A program made the translations under genes and the position numbers. Shown here piece after piece: positions 35,846 to 45,334 of a stretch of 64,000 nucleotides of DNA (position 1 is the stretch's first letter; each line of letters begins with the position of its first letter). Origin of the DNA: Lachnospiraceae bacterium (lineage in GTDB: Bacteria > Bacillota > Clostridia > Lachnospirales > Lachnospiraceae). The notes below the pieces were generated by a model. It saw only the letters and a program-made list of their open reading frames with translations. It did no database searches and had not been told where the DNA came from. The stretch spans positions 1 through 64,000 of the forward strand of contig JAQXJP010000027.1 in NCBI GenBank assembly GCA_029008875.1, read 5' to 3'.

Positions 35846-36534
35846 TGTCAAGAATATTGATTGTAGAGGACGAAGTGGATATCGCGGATTTGGAGAAGGA
35901 TTACCTGGAACTCAGCGGCTTTGAGGTGGAGATTGAGCATGACGGAAGGAGCGGATTGAACCGGGCTCTGGAGGAGGATTTTGATCTGTTTATCCTGGAT
36001 CTTATGCTGCCGGGGCTGGATGGCTTTGAGATCTGCAAGGAGATTCGCGAGAAAAAGAATACCCCCATCCTTATGGTGTCCGCCAAGAAGGACGACATTG
36101 ACAAGATCCGCGGACTGGGACTGGGGGCGGATGATTATGTGACCAAGCCTTTTTCGCCCAGCGAACTGGTGGCGAGAGTAAAGGCTCATTTGGCGCGCTA
36201 TGAGAGGCTGATTGGAAGCACTGTGGCGGAGAATGATGTCATCGAGATTCGCGGAATCCGCATCGATAAAACCGCCCGCCGCGTGTGGGTCAACGATGAG
36301 GAAAAGCAGTTTACCACCAAGGAGTTCGATTTGCTTACCTTCCTTGCGGAGAATCCCAACCGCGTGTTCACCAAGGAGGAACTGTTCCAGAAGGTGTGGG
36401 ATATGGAATCCATCGGCGATATTGCCACGGTTACGGTTCACATCAAAAAAATTCGAGAAAAGGTGGAACTCAACACCGCCAAACCACAGTATATTGAAAC
36501 GATATGGGGAGTGGGCTACAGATTCAAGCTGTAA
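35845..36534 (+). CDS. OmpR/PhoB-family response regulator
   Basis: 229 residues from ATG 35845, which overlaps the kinase stop (TGATG); GGAGG is 8 nt upstream. The receiver domain has acidic residues at 8-9 and phosphoacceptor Asp52 (LFILDLMLPGLDGFE), with the switch Lys in DYVTKPFSP. The C-terminal winged helix (about 130-229) ends VTVHIKKIREKVE....IETIWGVGYRFKL. Cognate partner of the preceding kinase. Target genes unknown. Confidence 0.95.
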   Translation: MSRILIVEDEVDIADLEKDYLELSGFEVEIEHDGRSGLNRALEEDFDLFILDLMLPGLDGFEICKEIREKKNTPILMVSAKKDDIDKIRGLGLGADDYVTKPFSPSELVARVKAHLARYERLIGSTVAENDVIEIRGIRIDKTARRVWVNDEEKQFTTKEFDLLTFLAENPNRVFTKEELFQKVWDMESIGDIATVTVHIKKIREKVELNTAKPQYIETIWGVGYRFKL

Positions 36535-36552
36535 CTCCGATACTTTTAGAAG

Positions 36553-37245
36553 ATGGATATGATTATGGATTTACAAATATTGTATGAGGATGATGCGATT
36601 CTGGTCTGCTATAAGCCGGCGGGGATTGCGACCCAAACCCGAAAAATCGGGCAGCAGGACATGGAGAGCCTGCTGCGGAATTATCGCGCCCGCAGGAAGG
36701 AGAATCCTTACATCGGTGTTGTGCACAGGCTGGACCAGCCGGTGGAGGGAGTGATGGTGTTCGCAAAGACTCCCGGTGCTGCCGCAAAACTGTCGGAGCA
36801 GATAAAGAACCGGGCCGTGGGGAAGCACTATTACGCCGTGGCATGGGCGGATGATTATGCGGGGGAGGACCAAGGGGTTCTGGAAGATTACCTGGTTTTT
36901 GAGCAGAAGTCCAACCTGACAAGAATTGTGGACCGGGATGTGCCCGGGGCAAAGAAGGCGATGCTGGAGTACCGTATCGCAGGGCGGACAGAGGGGAAAC
37001 TGTGCGCGGATATACTGCTTCACACCGGGAGACATCATCAGATTCGTGCGCAGTTTGCCTATGCCGACATGCCCCTGGTGGGGGATGCCAAGTATGGAAA
37101 ACGAAAGGAAAAATGTCCATTGGCGCTTTGTTCCTATCGCTTGGAATTTGCCCATCCCACAAGCGGTGAAAACATGGATTTTTCCGCGGTTCCAAAGGGG
37201 GATGAGTTTGGGGCTTTCCTTGACAATATACATGGAAAAGTATAA
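36553..37245 (+). CDS. RluA-family RNA pseudouridine synthase
   Basis: About 230 residues. The catalytic motif HRLDQPVEGVMVFAKT holds Asp61; LLHTGRHHQIRAQFA and GDAKYG are the downstream family motifs. No N-terminal S4 domain is present, so it is the short RluA/RluE-like kind. The substrate (rRNA or tRNA site) cannot be told. The start is uncertain: ATGs at 36553, 36559 and 36565 are all possible, with only a weak AGAAG upstream. Confidence 0.88.
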   Translation: MDMIMDLQILYEDDAILVCYKPAGIATQTRKIGQQDMESLLRNYRARRKENPYIGVVHRLDQPVEGVMVFAKTPGAAAKLSEQIKNRAVGKHYYAVAWADDYAGEDQGVLEDYLVFEQKSNLTRIVDRDVPGAKKAMLEYRIAGRTEGKLCADILLHTGRHHQIRAQFAYADMPLVGDAKYGKRKEKCPLALCSYRLEFAHPTSGENMDFSAVPKGDEFGAFLDNIHGKV

Positions 37246-37310
37246 AATTACAGTGACTATTTTTCTCTAAAATTAGAGTAATTTTCAATTTGGCTAAATT
37301 GGGGGAAGCT

Positions 37311-40300
37311 ATGATTGATAAGTATTTTAATGGATTAATTGAGCAGGTCTGTGGTCGCGTGGGCAAGACCAACCGCAATATTGTGATGGCCAGTTACAGC
37401 AATGACTTTTCCGTTCGTACCTTGGAGTCCATCGTAAAGCATTCCAAGGATGAGGAGAACGTGTTTTTTTCCTGGTGTGAATTTGACTCCGACCGTTTGA
37501 CGGGGGCGTATGAGCCTTTTTTGGATGTCATCTGCGATGCATACCGCAAGAACGGAACCGGTGACTTTGCGGACTTTATGCGCAGTTGCGGTGTTTATGA
37601 ACTGCAGCAGGGGACATTGAATTCCTACTATGAGACGGGGCGCTGTGTTAGGGAAGAGAATATTCTTTTAGACGAGGTGGAGTACGAGCAGGAGCGCATG
37701 ACGGAAGCTATTTCCTCCATGCTTCGTGCCATTGCGGAGATTCACCCCATTGTGGTGGTAATCAACCGCTTCCAGCTTGCATCCGGAAGCACTATGAAGC
37801 TGGTGAACCAGCTGCTGGAGGATCCCTCCATGAACATCGGCCTGGTACTGGGAACCAACGAGAGCCATTTCCGGCAGGAGTCCATGACAGTACTTTGGGA
37901 GGAAATTAAAGAGCATATCGAGGACAACAGTCAGATGTATCACTTTGGCAGCACCGGCATCCGCCGCGCGGAGGATGAGGAAAGCAAGAGTGCGGATATG
38001 GATTTCTCACAGAGTCTGGATGAAATCTATAACATGGGACAACTGTTGGATTTCGATCAGGCAAAGCGCTATTGTCAGGAGATTGAGCATCGTATCAAAT
38101 TCGAGGATGTTGTCATTGATAGAGACACCAAATTGGCGATTTATCTGGAGTATGCCAGAATTTCCATCCTTCTTGGAGAACTGTCCAAGGCGTTGGAGTT
38201 GGTGGAATCCATCAAAAATGTGGACAATGTGAAAATGGATGGAGGCTTAAGTTTTACCTGTGCGTATCTGATTGCTACCTGTTACATGTATCAGGGCAAG
38301 CTGGAAAAGGCGCTGAATTACGCAAAGACTGCAAAGGAAGAGGGAGAGCGCCTCGGGGATGATCTGGCGGTGTTCAAGGCGGAACTGTTGGCGGTTCAGG
38401 CCCGTATGTCCGGTTGGTACAATATCTTTTTCTGTGTCCAGGATATTCCCGTGGACGAGAGCCTGATTGAGCGGCTGATGAAGTACAATTACAAGAACCA
38501 TCTGGCTCACATCTATATTTATGCCTACGATAATCGGCCGGAGATGATTGCCAAGGCGTACCGTTCGGAGGCAGCTTTGATTTATTTCAGCAAGGGAATT
38601 GCCTTGGCGAAGGAAATCGGCAATGCACACCTTGTACATAATGCATACGAGAAGAACATCATGCTGGCTTCCACCAACGGGATGAATGAGATTGCAATGC
38701 TGTATTCCGTGCGTACCTATCAGTTTATGAAGGACAAGAGTTCCCTTTTTGGCGGAAGAATCTTCTGCGGAATCGGATACAATTTGAGCGCGCTGGGATA
38801 CAATGAGGAATCCGAAAAATTCTATGACGCCTCCATTGCGGTTTTCTACAAACTGCGGAAGCCCGAGGATATCGCGGAGGTTTACTACAACCGTGCGCTG
38901 AACAATATTATGATGGAGCGCTACGAGGATGCGGAGGGGGATATGCTCATTGCCATGAAGGCTGTGGAGCGTTTGCACCTGAACAGCTTGCGCGTTTGCA
39001 ACCTGTCCAAGATGTACGCCCTTCTGGCACTTATCTATGTATTGCAGGGAGATCAGTTCAACTGTGAGCGGTACTTGCTGAGCTGCCGTCAGTTTTTGAA
39101 TTACATGATATCCAGGGAGGGGGTTAGCGACCAAGAGGTAATTCACGACTATGCCATCTTGGATGACGATATGTTCCTATACTCCTTCGCAAGCGCATTG
39201 CATTGTCGCGTGGAGGGGGACGACGAGGGAGCATTCTCCAACTTTGAGAAGGCGGAGAAGTATCTGGTCAATGCGGAGGGCAACCAGTTCTATTCCTATC
39301 GCCTGTATCGGTTGAAGAGAATGGAGCTGTTTCAGGAGATTGGACGGACGGAACTCTATGAGAGGGAGCGCCTCACCCTGAAACAGCATGATGAGATGAG
39401 TGAGCAGATTTCCGCCTGCATGTCCATCGATATGCTGGAGGAGATTCATATCGATGAGTACATAACAGGAGAACGGATAACAGAGTCCCAGGTTGAGACA
39501 TTGTATAAGCAGGAAGGGTTGGTCATCGACTACAAAAACGCCAGAGAACAGATGGAATTCATCTCCAGCTGGCAGAAGATGATTGATACCAATGATTCGG
39601 ATATCGAGCACATGGTAAGAGATGCCATGCATGTTTTCCTGAATCATTTCGGCACAGACCGGGCACTCTATATCTGGTATGAGCAGGATCAGGCCAGGGT
39701 GCTCTACAACGACACGGATCTGGAACTCACAGACGAGAATATCCGCAAACTGGAAGTGATTATGCGGGAGTATCCTCAGGGCTTTGCTGTTTCCAAGATC
39801 AGTGATGATTTCTTTGATCATCAGGATGCAATCGAGTTCTTCAATGTGGATGACGTGGTATCCTTTGTGGCGGTTCCGTTCTTCAAGAACGGCAAGATGA
39901 CCAGCCTGATGATTACCTATGTGCGCATGAGATTGAACTGGCATTCCTCTCTGGATCGCTTTATGTTGGACGAGAGCGATCTGAAAATGTATCAGTTGCT
40001 GTTTCGAGAGGTCGGCTACTCCATCAAGAGAATGGAAGCGGCCCGTGCGGTTTATGAGATGAACCGTCAGCTTCAGGCAGTGGCGGTAACCGATCTTCTG
40101 ACAGGAATTTACAACAGAACCGGAATGTATGATTGGATTCACAACAAGATTGAGCAGTGGAAAGGTGAGAAGGGCGGCCATGGCCTTGGTCTCATGTTTG
40201 TGGATTTGGACAATTTCAAGAATTATAACGATAGCTTCGGACACGATGTGGGAGATTTGATTCTCAAAGAGATGGCCAAAATCTTTACCGATGTGGCCGG

Positions 40301-40619
40301 GAAAAACGGGATCGTGTGCCGGTACGGAGGCGATGAGTTTATCATCCTCGTCAATGTGGAGGATAAGGATGTTATGGAATCCTACGCCAAGGAAATCTAT
40401 GCGAGAATCGATGAGACCGACGGATTCCGGGAGGCCATTGAGGCGTATATCGGACGGCCGCTTTCGGTGGAAAAGGGACGACGGATCACCTGTTCCATCG
40501 GTATATCCATGAATTCTGATGTGAAGAGCGAGGAGGAAGTTGACCAGATGATCAAGGTGGCGGACGATTTGCTGTATTCTGTCAAGACTACGGAAAAGGG
40601 AAGATACGCTTTTATATGA
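37311..40619 (+). CDS. Large TPR-GAF-GGDEF protein, predicted diguanylate cyclase
   Basis: 1102 residues from ATG 37311 (GGGGGA upstream; an in-frame TTG at 37290 is less likely). The first ~220 residues resemble the fold of STAND/MalT-type ATPases but have no Walker A, so they are probably degenerate. About 250-690 are tetratricopeptide-like helical repeats. A GAF-like sensor follows at about 745-900. The GGDEF cyclase (about 925-1102) has RYGGDEF at about 1004-1010 and no RxxD inhibitory site directly upstream. No membrane segment. Predicted to make c-di-GMP in response to cytosolic protein or ligand signals. It overlaps cca by 4 bases. Confidence 0.85.
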   Translation: MIDKYFNGLIEQVCGRVGKTNRNIVMASYSNDFSVRTLESIVKHSKDEENVFFSWCEFDSDRLTGAYEPFLDVICDAYRKNGTGDFADFMRSCGVYELQQGTLNSYYETGRCVREENILLDEVEYEQERMTEAISSMLRAIAEIHPIVVVINRFQLASGSTMKLVNQLLEDPSMNIGLVLGTNESHFRQESMTVLWEEIKEHIEDNSQMYHFGSTGIRRAEDEESKSADMDFSQSLDEIYNMGQLLDFDQAKRYCQEIEHRIKFEDVVIDRDTKLAIYLEYARISILLGELSKALELVESIKNVDNVKMDGGLSFTCAYLIATCYMYQGKLEKALNYAKTAKEEGERLGDDLAVFKAELLAVQARMSGWYNIFFCVQDIPVDESLIERLMKYNYKNHLAHIYIYAYDNRPEMIAKAYRSEAALIYFSKGIALAKEIGNAHLVHNAYEKNIMLASTNGMNEIAMLYSVRTYQFMKDKSSLFGGRIFCGIGYNLSALGYNEESEKFYDASIAVFYKLRKPEDIAEVYYNRALNNIMMERYEDAEGDMLIAMKAVERLHLNSLRVCNLSKMYALLALIYVLQGDQFNCERYLLSCRQFLNYMISREGVSDQEVIHDYAILDDDMFLYSFASALHCRVEGDDEGAFSNFEKAEKYLVNAEGNQFYSYRLYRLKRMELFQEIGRTELYERERLTLKQHDEMSEQISACMSIDMLEEIHIDEYITGERITESQVETLYKQEGLVIDYKNAREQMEFISSWQKMIDTNDSDIEHMVRDAMHVFLNHFGTDRALYIWYEQDQARVLYNDTDLELTDENIRKLEVIMREYPQGFAVSKISDDFFDHQDAIEFFNVDDVVSFVAVPFFKNGKMTSLMITYVRMRLNWHSSLDRFMLDESDLKMYQLLFREVGYSIKRMEAARAVYEMNRQLQAVAVTDLLTGIYNRTGMYDWIHNKIEQWKGEKGGHGLGLMFVDLDNFKNYNDSFGHDVGDLILKEMAKIFTDVAGKNGIVCRYGGDEFIILVNVEDKDVMESYAKEIYARIDETDGFREAIEAYIGRPLSVEKGRRITCSIGISMNSDVKSEEEVDQMIKVADDLLYSVKTTEKGRYAFI

Positions 40620-41956
40620 AAATGAATTTACCGGAAAACGTAAATCGAATCATTCATATTTTGGAGGAGAACGGACACGACGCCTACGCAGTAGGCGGTT
40701 GTGTCCGTGACACGTTATTGGGGAGGGAACCCCAGGACTGGGATATTACCACCGCGGCAACGCCCGGGCAGGTCAAGGCACTCTTTCCCCACACCATTGA
40801 TACCGGTATTCAGCATGGAACCGTTACGGTTATGATGGACCATGTGGGATACGAGGTGACCACTTTCCGGATTGACGGGGAGTACGAAGATTCCAGACAT
40901 CCCAAGGAGGTGACTTTTACATCCAATCTTGTGGAAGACTTGAAACGTCGGGATTTCACCATCAATGCCATGGCGTATAACGAGCGAACAGGGCTGGTGG
41001 ATGCCTTCGACGGCATGGGGGATCTTAAGCGAAAAGTGATTCGGTGCGTCGGAAGCCCAAGGGAGCGGTTCACAGAAGATGCCCTCCGCATGCTTCGGGC
41101 TGTTCGGTTTGCGGCCCAGCTTGGATTTGATGTGGACGAAGCGACGGCGGCGGCAATTGGGGATTTGGCACCAACCATCGCAAAGGTCAGCGCGGAACGG
41201 ATACAGGTTGAGATGGTGAAACTGTTGACCTCCGCATATCCCCAGAGGATCCGCACAGCCTATGAGTTAGGTTTGACCAAGGTGTTTTTGCCGGAATTCG
41301 ATGCCATGATGGAGACGAATCAGGTCAATAAGCACCACATGTATTCCGTGGGAGAGCATACAATCCACGCATTGGAATGCTGCAGACCGGATAAGGTGTT
41401 GCGCCTTACCATGTTGCTTCACGATGTGGCAAAGCCGGTGTGCATCAGTATAGACGAAAACGGGCAGAACCATTTTCACAGGCACCCCCAGGTGGGGGCG
41501 GAGATGGCGCGGAGCATCCTTCGGAGGTTAAAATTTGACAATGACACCACGGATCGGGTGTGCAAATTCGTCCTGGAGCATGATGACAGACCCCAAATTT
41601 CAGAGCACGCCGTGAGAAGGGCAATGAGTCGCATCGGTTCTGACAATATGCCCATGCTCTTCGAGGTAAAACGGGCGGATGCGTTGGCCCAGAGCATGTA
41701 CAGACGACAGGAAAAATTATCCTACATTGACCTGTACCAGGAGACATACCGCAGGATTGTGGAGGAAAAGCAGTGTGTGGTCAAGTCGGATATGGCGATT
41801 AACGGGCGGGATCTCATCGCCATGGGGATGGAGCCGGGCAAGGAGATCGGCCGGGTGTTGGATGAGCTGTTCGAGATGGTTCTTTGCGATCCGTCCATGA
41901 ACCGGCACGACAAATTGATGGAGCAGGCACATAAATTAGCGACCCCTTTCATATGA
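40616..41956 (+). CDS. cca: CCA-adding tRNA nucleotidyltransferase
   Basis: 446 residues. Class II nucleotidyltransferase head with GGCVRDTLL (27-35) and the catalytic DWD at 41-43, RRDFTINAMAY, the flexible DAFDGMGDLKRKVIRCVG segment and the ERFxEDALRMLRAVRFAAQL neck. An HD domain follows (LLHDVAKP near 268, with HRHPQVGAEMA). The start overlaps the GGDEF gene stop (ATGA). Repairs or builds the tRNA 3' CCA end. Confidence 0.93.
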   Translation: MKMNLPENVNRIIHILEENGHDAYAVGGCVRDTLLGREPQDWDITTAATPGQVKALFPHTIDTGIQHGTVTVMMDHVGYEVTTFRIDGEYEDSRHPKEVTFTSNLVEDLKRRDFTINAMAYNERTGLVDAFDGMGDLKRKVIRCVGSPRERFTEDALRMLRAVRFAAQLGFDVDEATAAAIGDLAPTIAKVSAERIQVEMVKLLTSAYPQRIRTAYELGLTKVFLPEFDAMMETNQVNKHHMYSVGEHTIHALECCRPDKVLRLTMLLHDVAKPVCISIDENGQNHFHRHPQVGAEMARSILRRLKFDNDTTDRVCKFVLEHDDRPQISEHAVRRAMSRIGSDNMPMLFEVKRADALAQSMYRRQEKLSYIDLYQETYRRIVEEKQCVVKSDMAINGRDLIAMGMEPGKEIGRVLDELFEMVLCDPSMNRHDKLMEQAHKLATPFI

Positions 41957-41992
41957 TAGAAGGACACGAAGGAATCATATGGAGGGGGATTT

Positions 41993-42967
41993 TTGTATAT
42001 TCAACCGGAATTAATATTGGAACAATACGATGTGGAAGTTCAGCAAATAAGCAAAGGCCGCGGCAATTTCTTCTGTGAAACGAACCGCGGAAGCATGGTC
42101 CTGACACCATATAAGGGAACGGAACGCCGCGCCGAAGTGCTGCGGGAACTGTTGGCGAAATTGAGGGAGCTGGGGATTGAGGCGGAACAGATTATGCCTA
42201 CAAAGGGGGAGAAGACCGTTGCAACAGATGAGAACGGCAATCATTTCATCCTCAAAGATCGTGTGGTGGGGACGGAGTGCGGGACCAGAAGCGTCATTCA
42301 GATGAAGGCGGCTGCCGGCGTCCTGGCAAAGCTTCATTTGGCGTTCATAAATGATGCCTGCCGGAAACTGTGGAATTGCGATGAACCCATGCCCATGGAT
42401 GCCATATTGGCAAAGCGAATCCGTGAGATGGTGAAAATCAAGAACTACATAAAAAACAAAAAAAGTAAGAGCGAATTCGAGATTTTGTTTCAATCGCATT
42501 ATGAGATGTTTATGGAGAATGCGAAACGTGCGGAGGCTTTGATGCAGCAATGTCAACCGGAATTGGAGTTGCAGCTGTGCCACGGAGAGTTTACCCAGCA
42601 CAATGTGGTGGAGACCTCCCACGGATGGCAGATTGTCAATTACGAGGCGGTGTGCATGCAGCCGGCATGCTACGATCTGGCCAACTTTTTGCGCAAGATG
42701 CTGGAAAAGAATGATTGGGACTGTAAAATCGGGAGAGAGATTCTGGATAGTTATTGCCGCGTTCGACAGATGACGCAGGCAGAATGGAAGGCGCTTTACG
42801 CGCTTTTGCTTTTTCCGGAGAAGTTCCGCAAGATTGCCAATCATTATATGAACTCCAACAAAGCCTGGATATCCGGGAGGGATATCGAGAAACTGGAGCA
42901 GGTAATTGCGAAGGAGAGGAGCAAGGAGCGTTTCATGGAAATGCTGTTTTCTTTTGCAGTGGAATAA
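41993..42967 (+). CDS. CotS-family spore coat kinase-like protein
   Basis: 324 residues from TTG 41993 with GGAGGGGG 5 nt upstream. It has a bilobal aminoglycoside-phosphotransferase-like fold, with LCHGEFTQHNVVET near 194 in place of the HGDxxxxN catalytic loop (Asp replaced by Glu) and WQIVNYEAVCMQPACYDLANFLRKM as a degenerate metal-binding segment. CotS/YsxE/YutH coat proteins show this pattern. Likely a coat component with weak or no kinase activity. An inverted repeat CATATGAT/ATCATATG (41950-41981) lies immediately before the ribosome binding site. Confidence 0.8.
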   Translation: MYIQPELILEQYDVEVQQISKGRGNFFCETNRGSMVLTPYKGTERRAEVLRELLAKLRELGIEAEQIMPTKGEKTVATDENGNHFILKDRVVGTECGTRSVIQMKAAAGVLAKLHLAFINDACRKLWNCDEPMPMDAILAKRIREMVKIKNYIKNKKSKSEFEILFQSHYEMFMENAKRAEALMQQCQPELELQLCHGEFTQHNVVETSHGWQIVNYEAVCMQPACYDLANFLRKMLEKNDWDCKIGREILDSYCRVRQMTQAEWKALYALLLFPEKFRKIANHYMNSNKAWISGRDIEKLEQVIAKERSKERFMEMLFSFAVE

Positions 42968-42982
42968 GGTATACTGTTTACT

Positions 42983-44182
42983 ATGAAAAAACCAAAGAAG
43001 ATGGGAAAAATTACATATGCAATTATCTGCCTGATGGCCGTGCTTTGTATGGGATGCGGCGGGGGGGCCAGCCGGAATGATGCGGGCAATTACTACTATT
43101 ATCCCCAGGAGGAATCGGAATCCACCGAGTTTGCTGTCGAACGGGAGGAGGAGCGGGAACTGTTTGCTCTTGTCTCCATTGATTATGTGGATGAGGTCAT
43201 TCATGTATATCGTTATGCAAACGGGTTAGAATATCAGTATTACTACGGATTGAACACCGGCTTTTACGACAAGTACGGAAATTTGACTTCGGCGACCGAT
43301 TTTGTGCCGGGAACCGTGGTGTATCTGGGGCGCACAGACGCGGAGGGCAAGCTGAAGGACATTCAAATTGCGGACAGTGTGTGGAACTATGGGGATGTGA
43401 GCCGTTTTTCCGTGGATGAGGAGAAGGGGATTTTTGAGATAGCGGGAACCAATTACAACTATGACGAGGAAACCTTTGTCTTTTCGGATGAGGAGCGGAT
43501 TCAGATGTCGGATCTGTCGGAACAGGATCTGCTGACCGTGATCGGGAAGGATAAGAAAATCCTCTCTGTTATGGTGACTACAGGCCACGGAGAACTGCAG
43601 CTTTTGAATACGGCACTTTTTGAGGGGAGTTTCCTGCAACTGAATACGGACTATTTTGCGATTATCACAACCAATATGAACATGGAGATTCCGGAGGGAA
43701 CATACACTCTCGCGGTGGCGAACGACGGGTGGGGCGGAACCTGCCAGGTGGACATCGTGCGGGGAGAGACCACTACTGTGGATCTGGATGAACTTAAGGG
43801 GGAAGGTCCCAAGTACGGTATGATTGTGTTTGACGTGGATGTGGAGGACGCCGAGATCGAGGTGGACCATGAGCCGGTGGCGAAGGATACGCCCATATCC
43901 CTGAAATACGGATGGCATTCCCTGACGGTATCGGCGGAAGGGTTTGCGGACTGGAAGAAAAAACTGTACGTGAACTCGGCAGAGGCCACGGTGTACATTG
44001 AGTTGGAGGGGGAGAGTACCACGGAGGCGGGAACCACCACAAGTCAATCATCGGAGAGTAGCCAGTCCCAGGCTGGAACCGAAACCGAAAAAAGCACGGA
44101 ATCCACCCAGACAACGAAGGACCGAGAGGACTATCTGGACGATTATTTGTCAACATTGACAGAATTGATAGGTACGTTATAG
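42983..44182 (+). CDS. Surface lipoprotein with PEGA-like domain
   Basis: 399 residues. Signal peptide with a lipobox-like end (LCMGC) predicts membrane anchoring outside the cell. A Tyr-rich acidic stretch follows, then beta-rich repeats to about residue 280. A PEGA-like domain lies at about 285-345 (ISLKYGWHSLTVSAEGFADW), and a Ser/Thr/Glu-rich tail of ~50 residues follows. Function unknown; PEGA domains occur in wall-associated proteins. No operon link apart from a 15-bp gap to the CotS-like gene, which hints at co-expression during sporulation. Confidence 0.6.
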   Translation: MKKPKKMGKITYAIICLMAVLCMGCGGGASRNDAGNYYYYPQEESESTEFAVEREEERELFALVSIDYVDEVIHVYRYANGLEYQYYYGLNTGFYDKYGNLTSATDFVPGTVVYLGRTDAEGKLKDIQIADSVWNYGDVSRFSVDEEKGIFEIAGTNYNYDEETFVFSDEERIQMSDLSEQDLLTVIGKDKKILSVMVTTGHGELQLLNTALFEGSFLQLNTDYFAIITTNMNMEIPEGTYTLAVANDGWGGTCQVDIVRGETTTVDLDELKGEGPKYGMIVFDVDVEDAEIEVDHEPVAKDTPISLKYGWHSLTVSAEGFADWKKKLYVNSAEATVYIELEGESTTEAGTTTSQSSESSQSQAGTETEKSTESTQTTKDREDYLDDYLSTLTELIGTL

Positions 44183-44219
44183 AAAAAATACCGAAAATGG
44201 CGTTTTTCCTTGATTTTCC

Positions 44220-44248
44220 TTGACAATTATGGGCAAAAATATTATAAA
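44220..44248 (+). promoter_or_regulatory. hup promoter
   Basis: TTGACA (44220-44225), 17-bp spacer, TATAAA (44243-44248). Strong-looking and suited to an abundant protein. Confidence 0.75.
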
Positions 44249-44322
44249 TATTGATGTAGGTAATTTGGGATTATAGCTCGAATTATTATATATTTATAAA
44301 ACCTAGAGGAGGAATTTATATC

Positions 44323-44595
44323 ATGAACAAGGCAGAGTTAGTAGCAGCAGTAGCTGAGAAGGCTGGACTTTCCAAGAAGGATGCAGAGGCATCTGTGAAG
44401 GCATTTACTGACGTAATCGCTGAGGAATTAAAGAAGGGTGAGAAGGTTACTTTGGTAGGATTTGGTACATTCGAGGTTTCTGAGAGAGCAGAGAGAGTTG
44501 GACGCAATCCACAGACAAAGCAGACCATCACAATCCCGGCTTCTAAGGCTCCTAAATTCAAAGCTGGTAAGGCTTTAAAGGATGCTATCAACTAG
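44323..44595 (+). CDS. hup: HU-family histone-like DNA-binding protein
   Basis: 90 residues, the usual length. The dimerisation helices [25 protein letters not shown], the GFGTFEV strand and the DNA-binding arm [17 protein letters not shown] are all present. AGAGGAGG precedes the start. Codon use is strongly biased (for example GCA, AAG, GGA), indicating very high expression. It has its own promoter and terminator, and heads the divIC-spoIIE region. Confidence 0.97.
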   Translation: MNKAELVAAVAEKAGLSKKDAEASVKAFTDVIAEELKKGEKVTLVGFGTFEVSERAERVGRNPQTKQTITIPASKAPKFKAGKALKDAIN

Positions 44596-44616
44596 TATAT
44601 AGTTAGAACGAATCGG

Positions 44617-44651
44617 GGACCTGACAAGTTAGCTTGTTCAGGTCCTTTTTT
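44617..44651 (+). terminator. hup terminator
   Basis: GGACCTGACAAG (44617-44628) pairs with CTTGTTCAGGTCC (44633-44645) with one bulge, then TTTTTT. Confidence 0.88.
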
Positions 44652-44707
44652 CTGCTCTTTGTTTCGGAATCTATTATGAGGCACGAGAGTGCCGGAATGG
44701 GGTTAAG

Positions 44708-44950
44708 ATGAGACTTGATAAATTCTTAAAGGTATCCCGCCTGATCAAGCGCAGAACTGTTGCCAACGAGGCGTGCGATGCAGGGCGTGTTATGGTGAAC
44801 GGAAAACCTGCCAAGGCTTCTACGAACGTAAAGGTGGGAGATGTCATTGAGATTATGTTCGGACAGAAGACGGTGAAGGTTCGTGTGCTGGATATTCAGG
44901 ATACGACCAAGAAGGATGAAGCCAAGGATTTGTTTGAATATATCGCATAA
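44708..44950 (+). CDS. rqcP: S4-domain RNA-binding protein RqcP
   Basis: 80 residues consisting of one S4 domain: MRLDKFLKVSRLIKRRTVANEACDAGRVMVNGKPAK. RqcP (formerly YabO) acts with RqcH on stalled 50S subunits to add C-terminal alanine tails in Bacillus. Followed by yabP 45 bp on, the same order as in Bacillus. Confidence 0.9.
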   Translation: MRLDKFLKVSRLIKRRTVANEACDAGRVMVNGKPAKASTNVKVGDVIEIMFGQKTVKVRVLDIQDTTKKDEAKDLFEYIA

Positions 44951-44995
44951 ATTCCGGAACCTCCTAATATATTGATAAAAAGGAGGTCTGTTCAT

Positions 44996-45259
44996 ATGGA
45001 TGAAAAAGTGATGCTCAGCAACCGTAAGGTTGGAAGCTTTACCGGAGTTTTAGATGTAATTTCCTTCGATCTGGATGCGGTTCTCTTGGAGACGGAGATG
45101 GGGATGCTTCAGATTAAGGGCAAGAATCTTCATGTGAACCGTTTGAACCTTGAGAAGGGGGAAGTGGATTTGGACGGGGAGATTTGTGCTCTGGATTATT
45201 CGTCCCTCCCCAAAGGAAAAAGTAAGGACGACGGTTTCTGGATGAAATTGCTAAAATAA
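44996..45259 (+). CDS. yabP: Sporulation protein YabP
   Basis: 87 residues. AAGGAGG lies 9 nt before ATG 44996. The family pattern NRKVGSFTGVLDVISFDLDAVLLETEMGMLQIKGKNLHVNRLNLEKGEVDLDG is clear. In Bacillus it is made in the mother cell and works with YabQ in cortex formation. YabQ normally follows, but here the next gene is divIC after 75 bp. Confidence 0.9.
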   Translation: MDEKVMLSNRKVGSFTGVLDVISFDLDAVLLETEMGMLQIKGKNLHVNRLNLEKGEVDLDGEICALDYSSLPKGKSKDDGFWMKLLK

Positions 45260-45275
45260 AATTGTTAAGAAAATA

Positions 45276-45304
45276 TTGTGAAAAGCCGATATTACAGTTA
45301 GAAT
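45276..45304 (+). promoter_or_regulatory. divIC promoter
   Basis: TTGTGA (45276-45281), 17-bp spacer, TAGAAT (45299-45304). Confidence 0.5.
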
Positions 45305-45334
45305 GTATCACAGAACTCAAAAAGGAGTGAGGGC

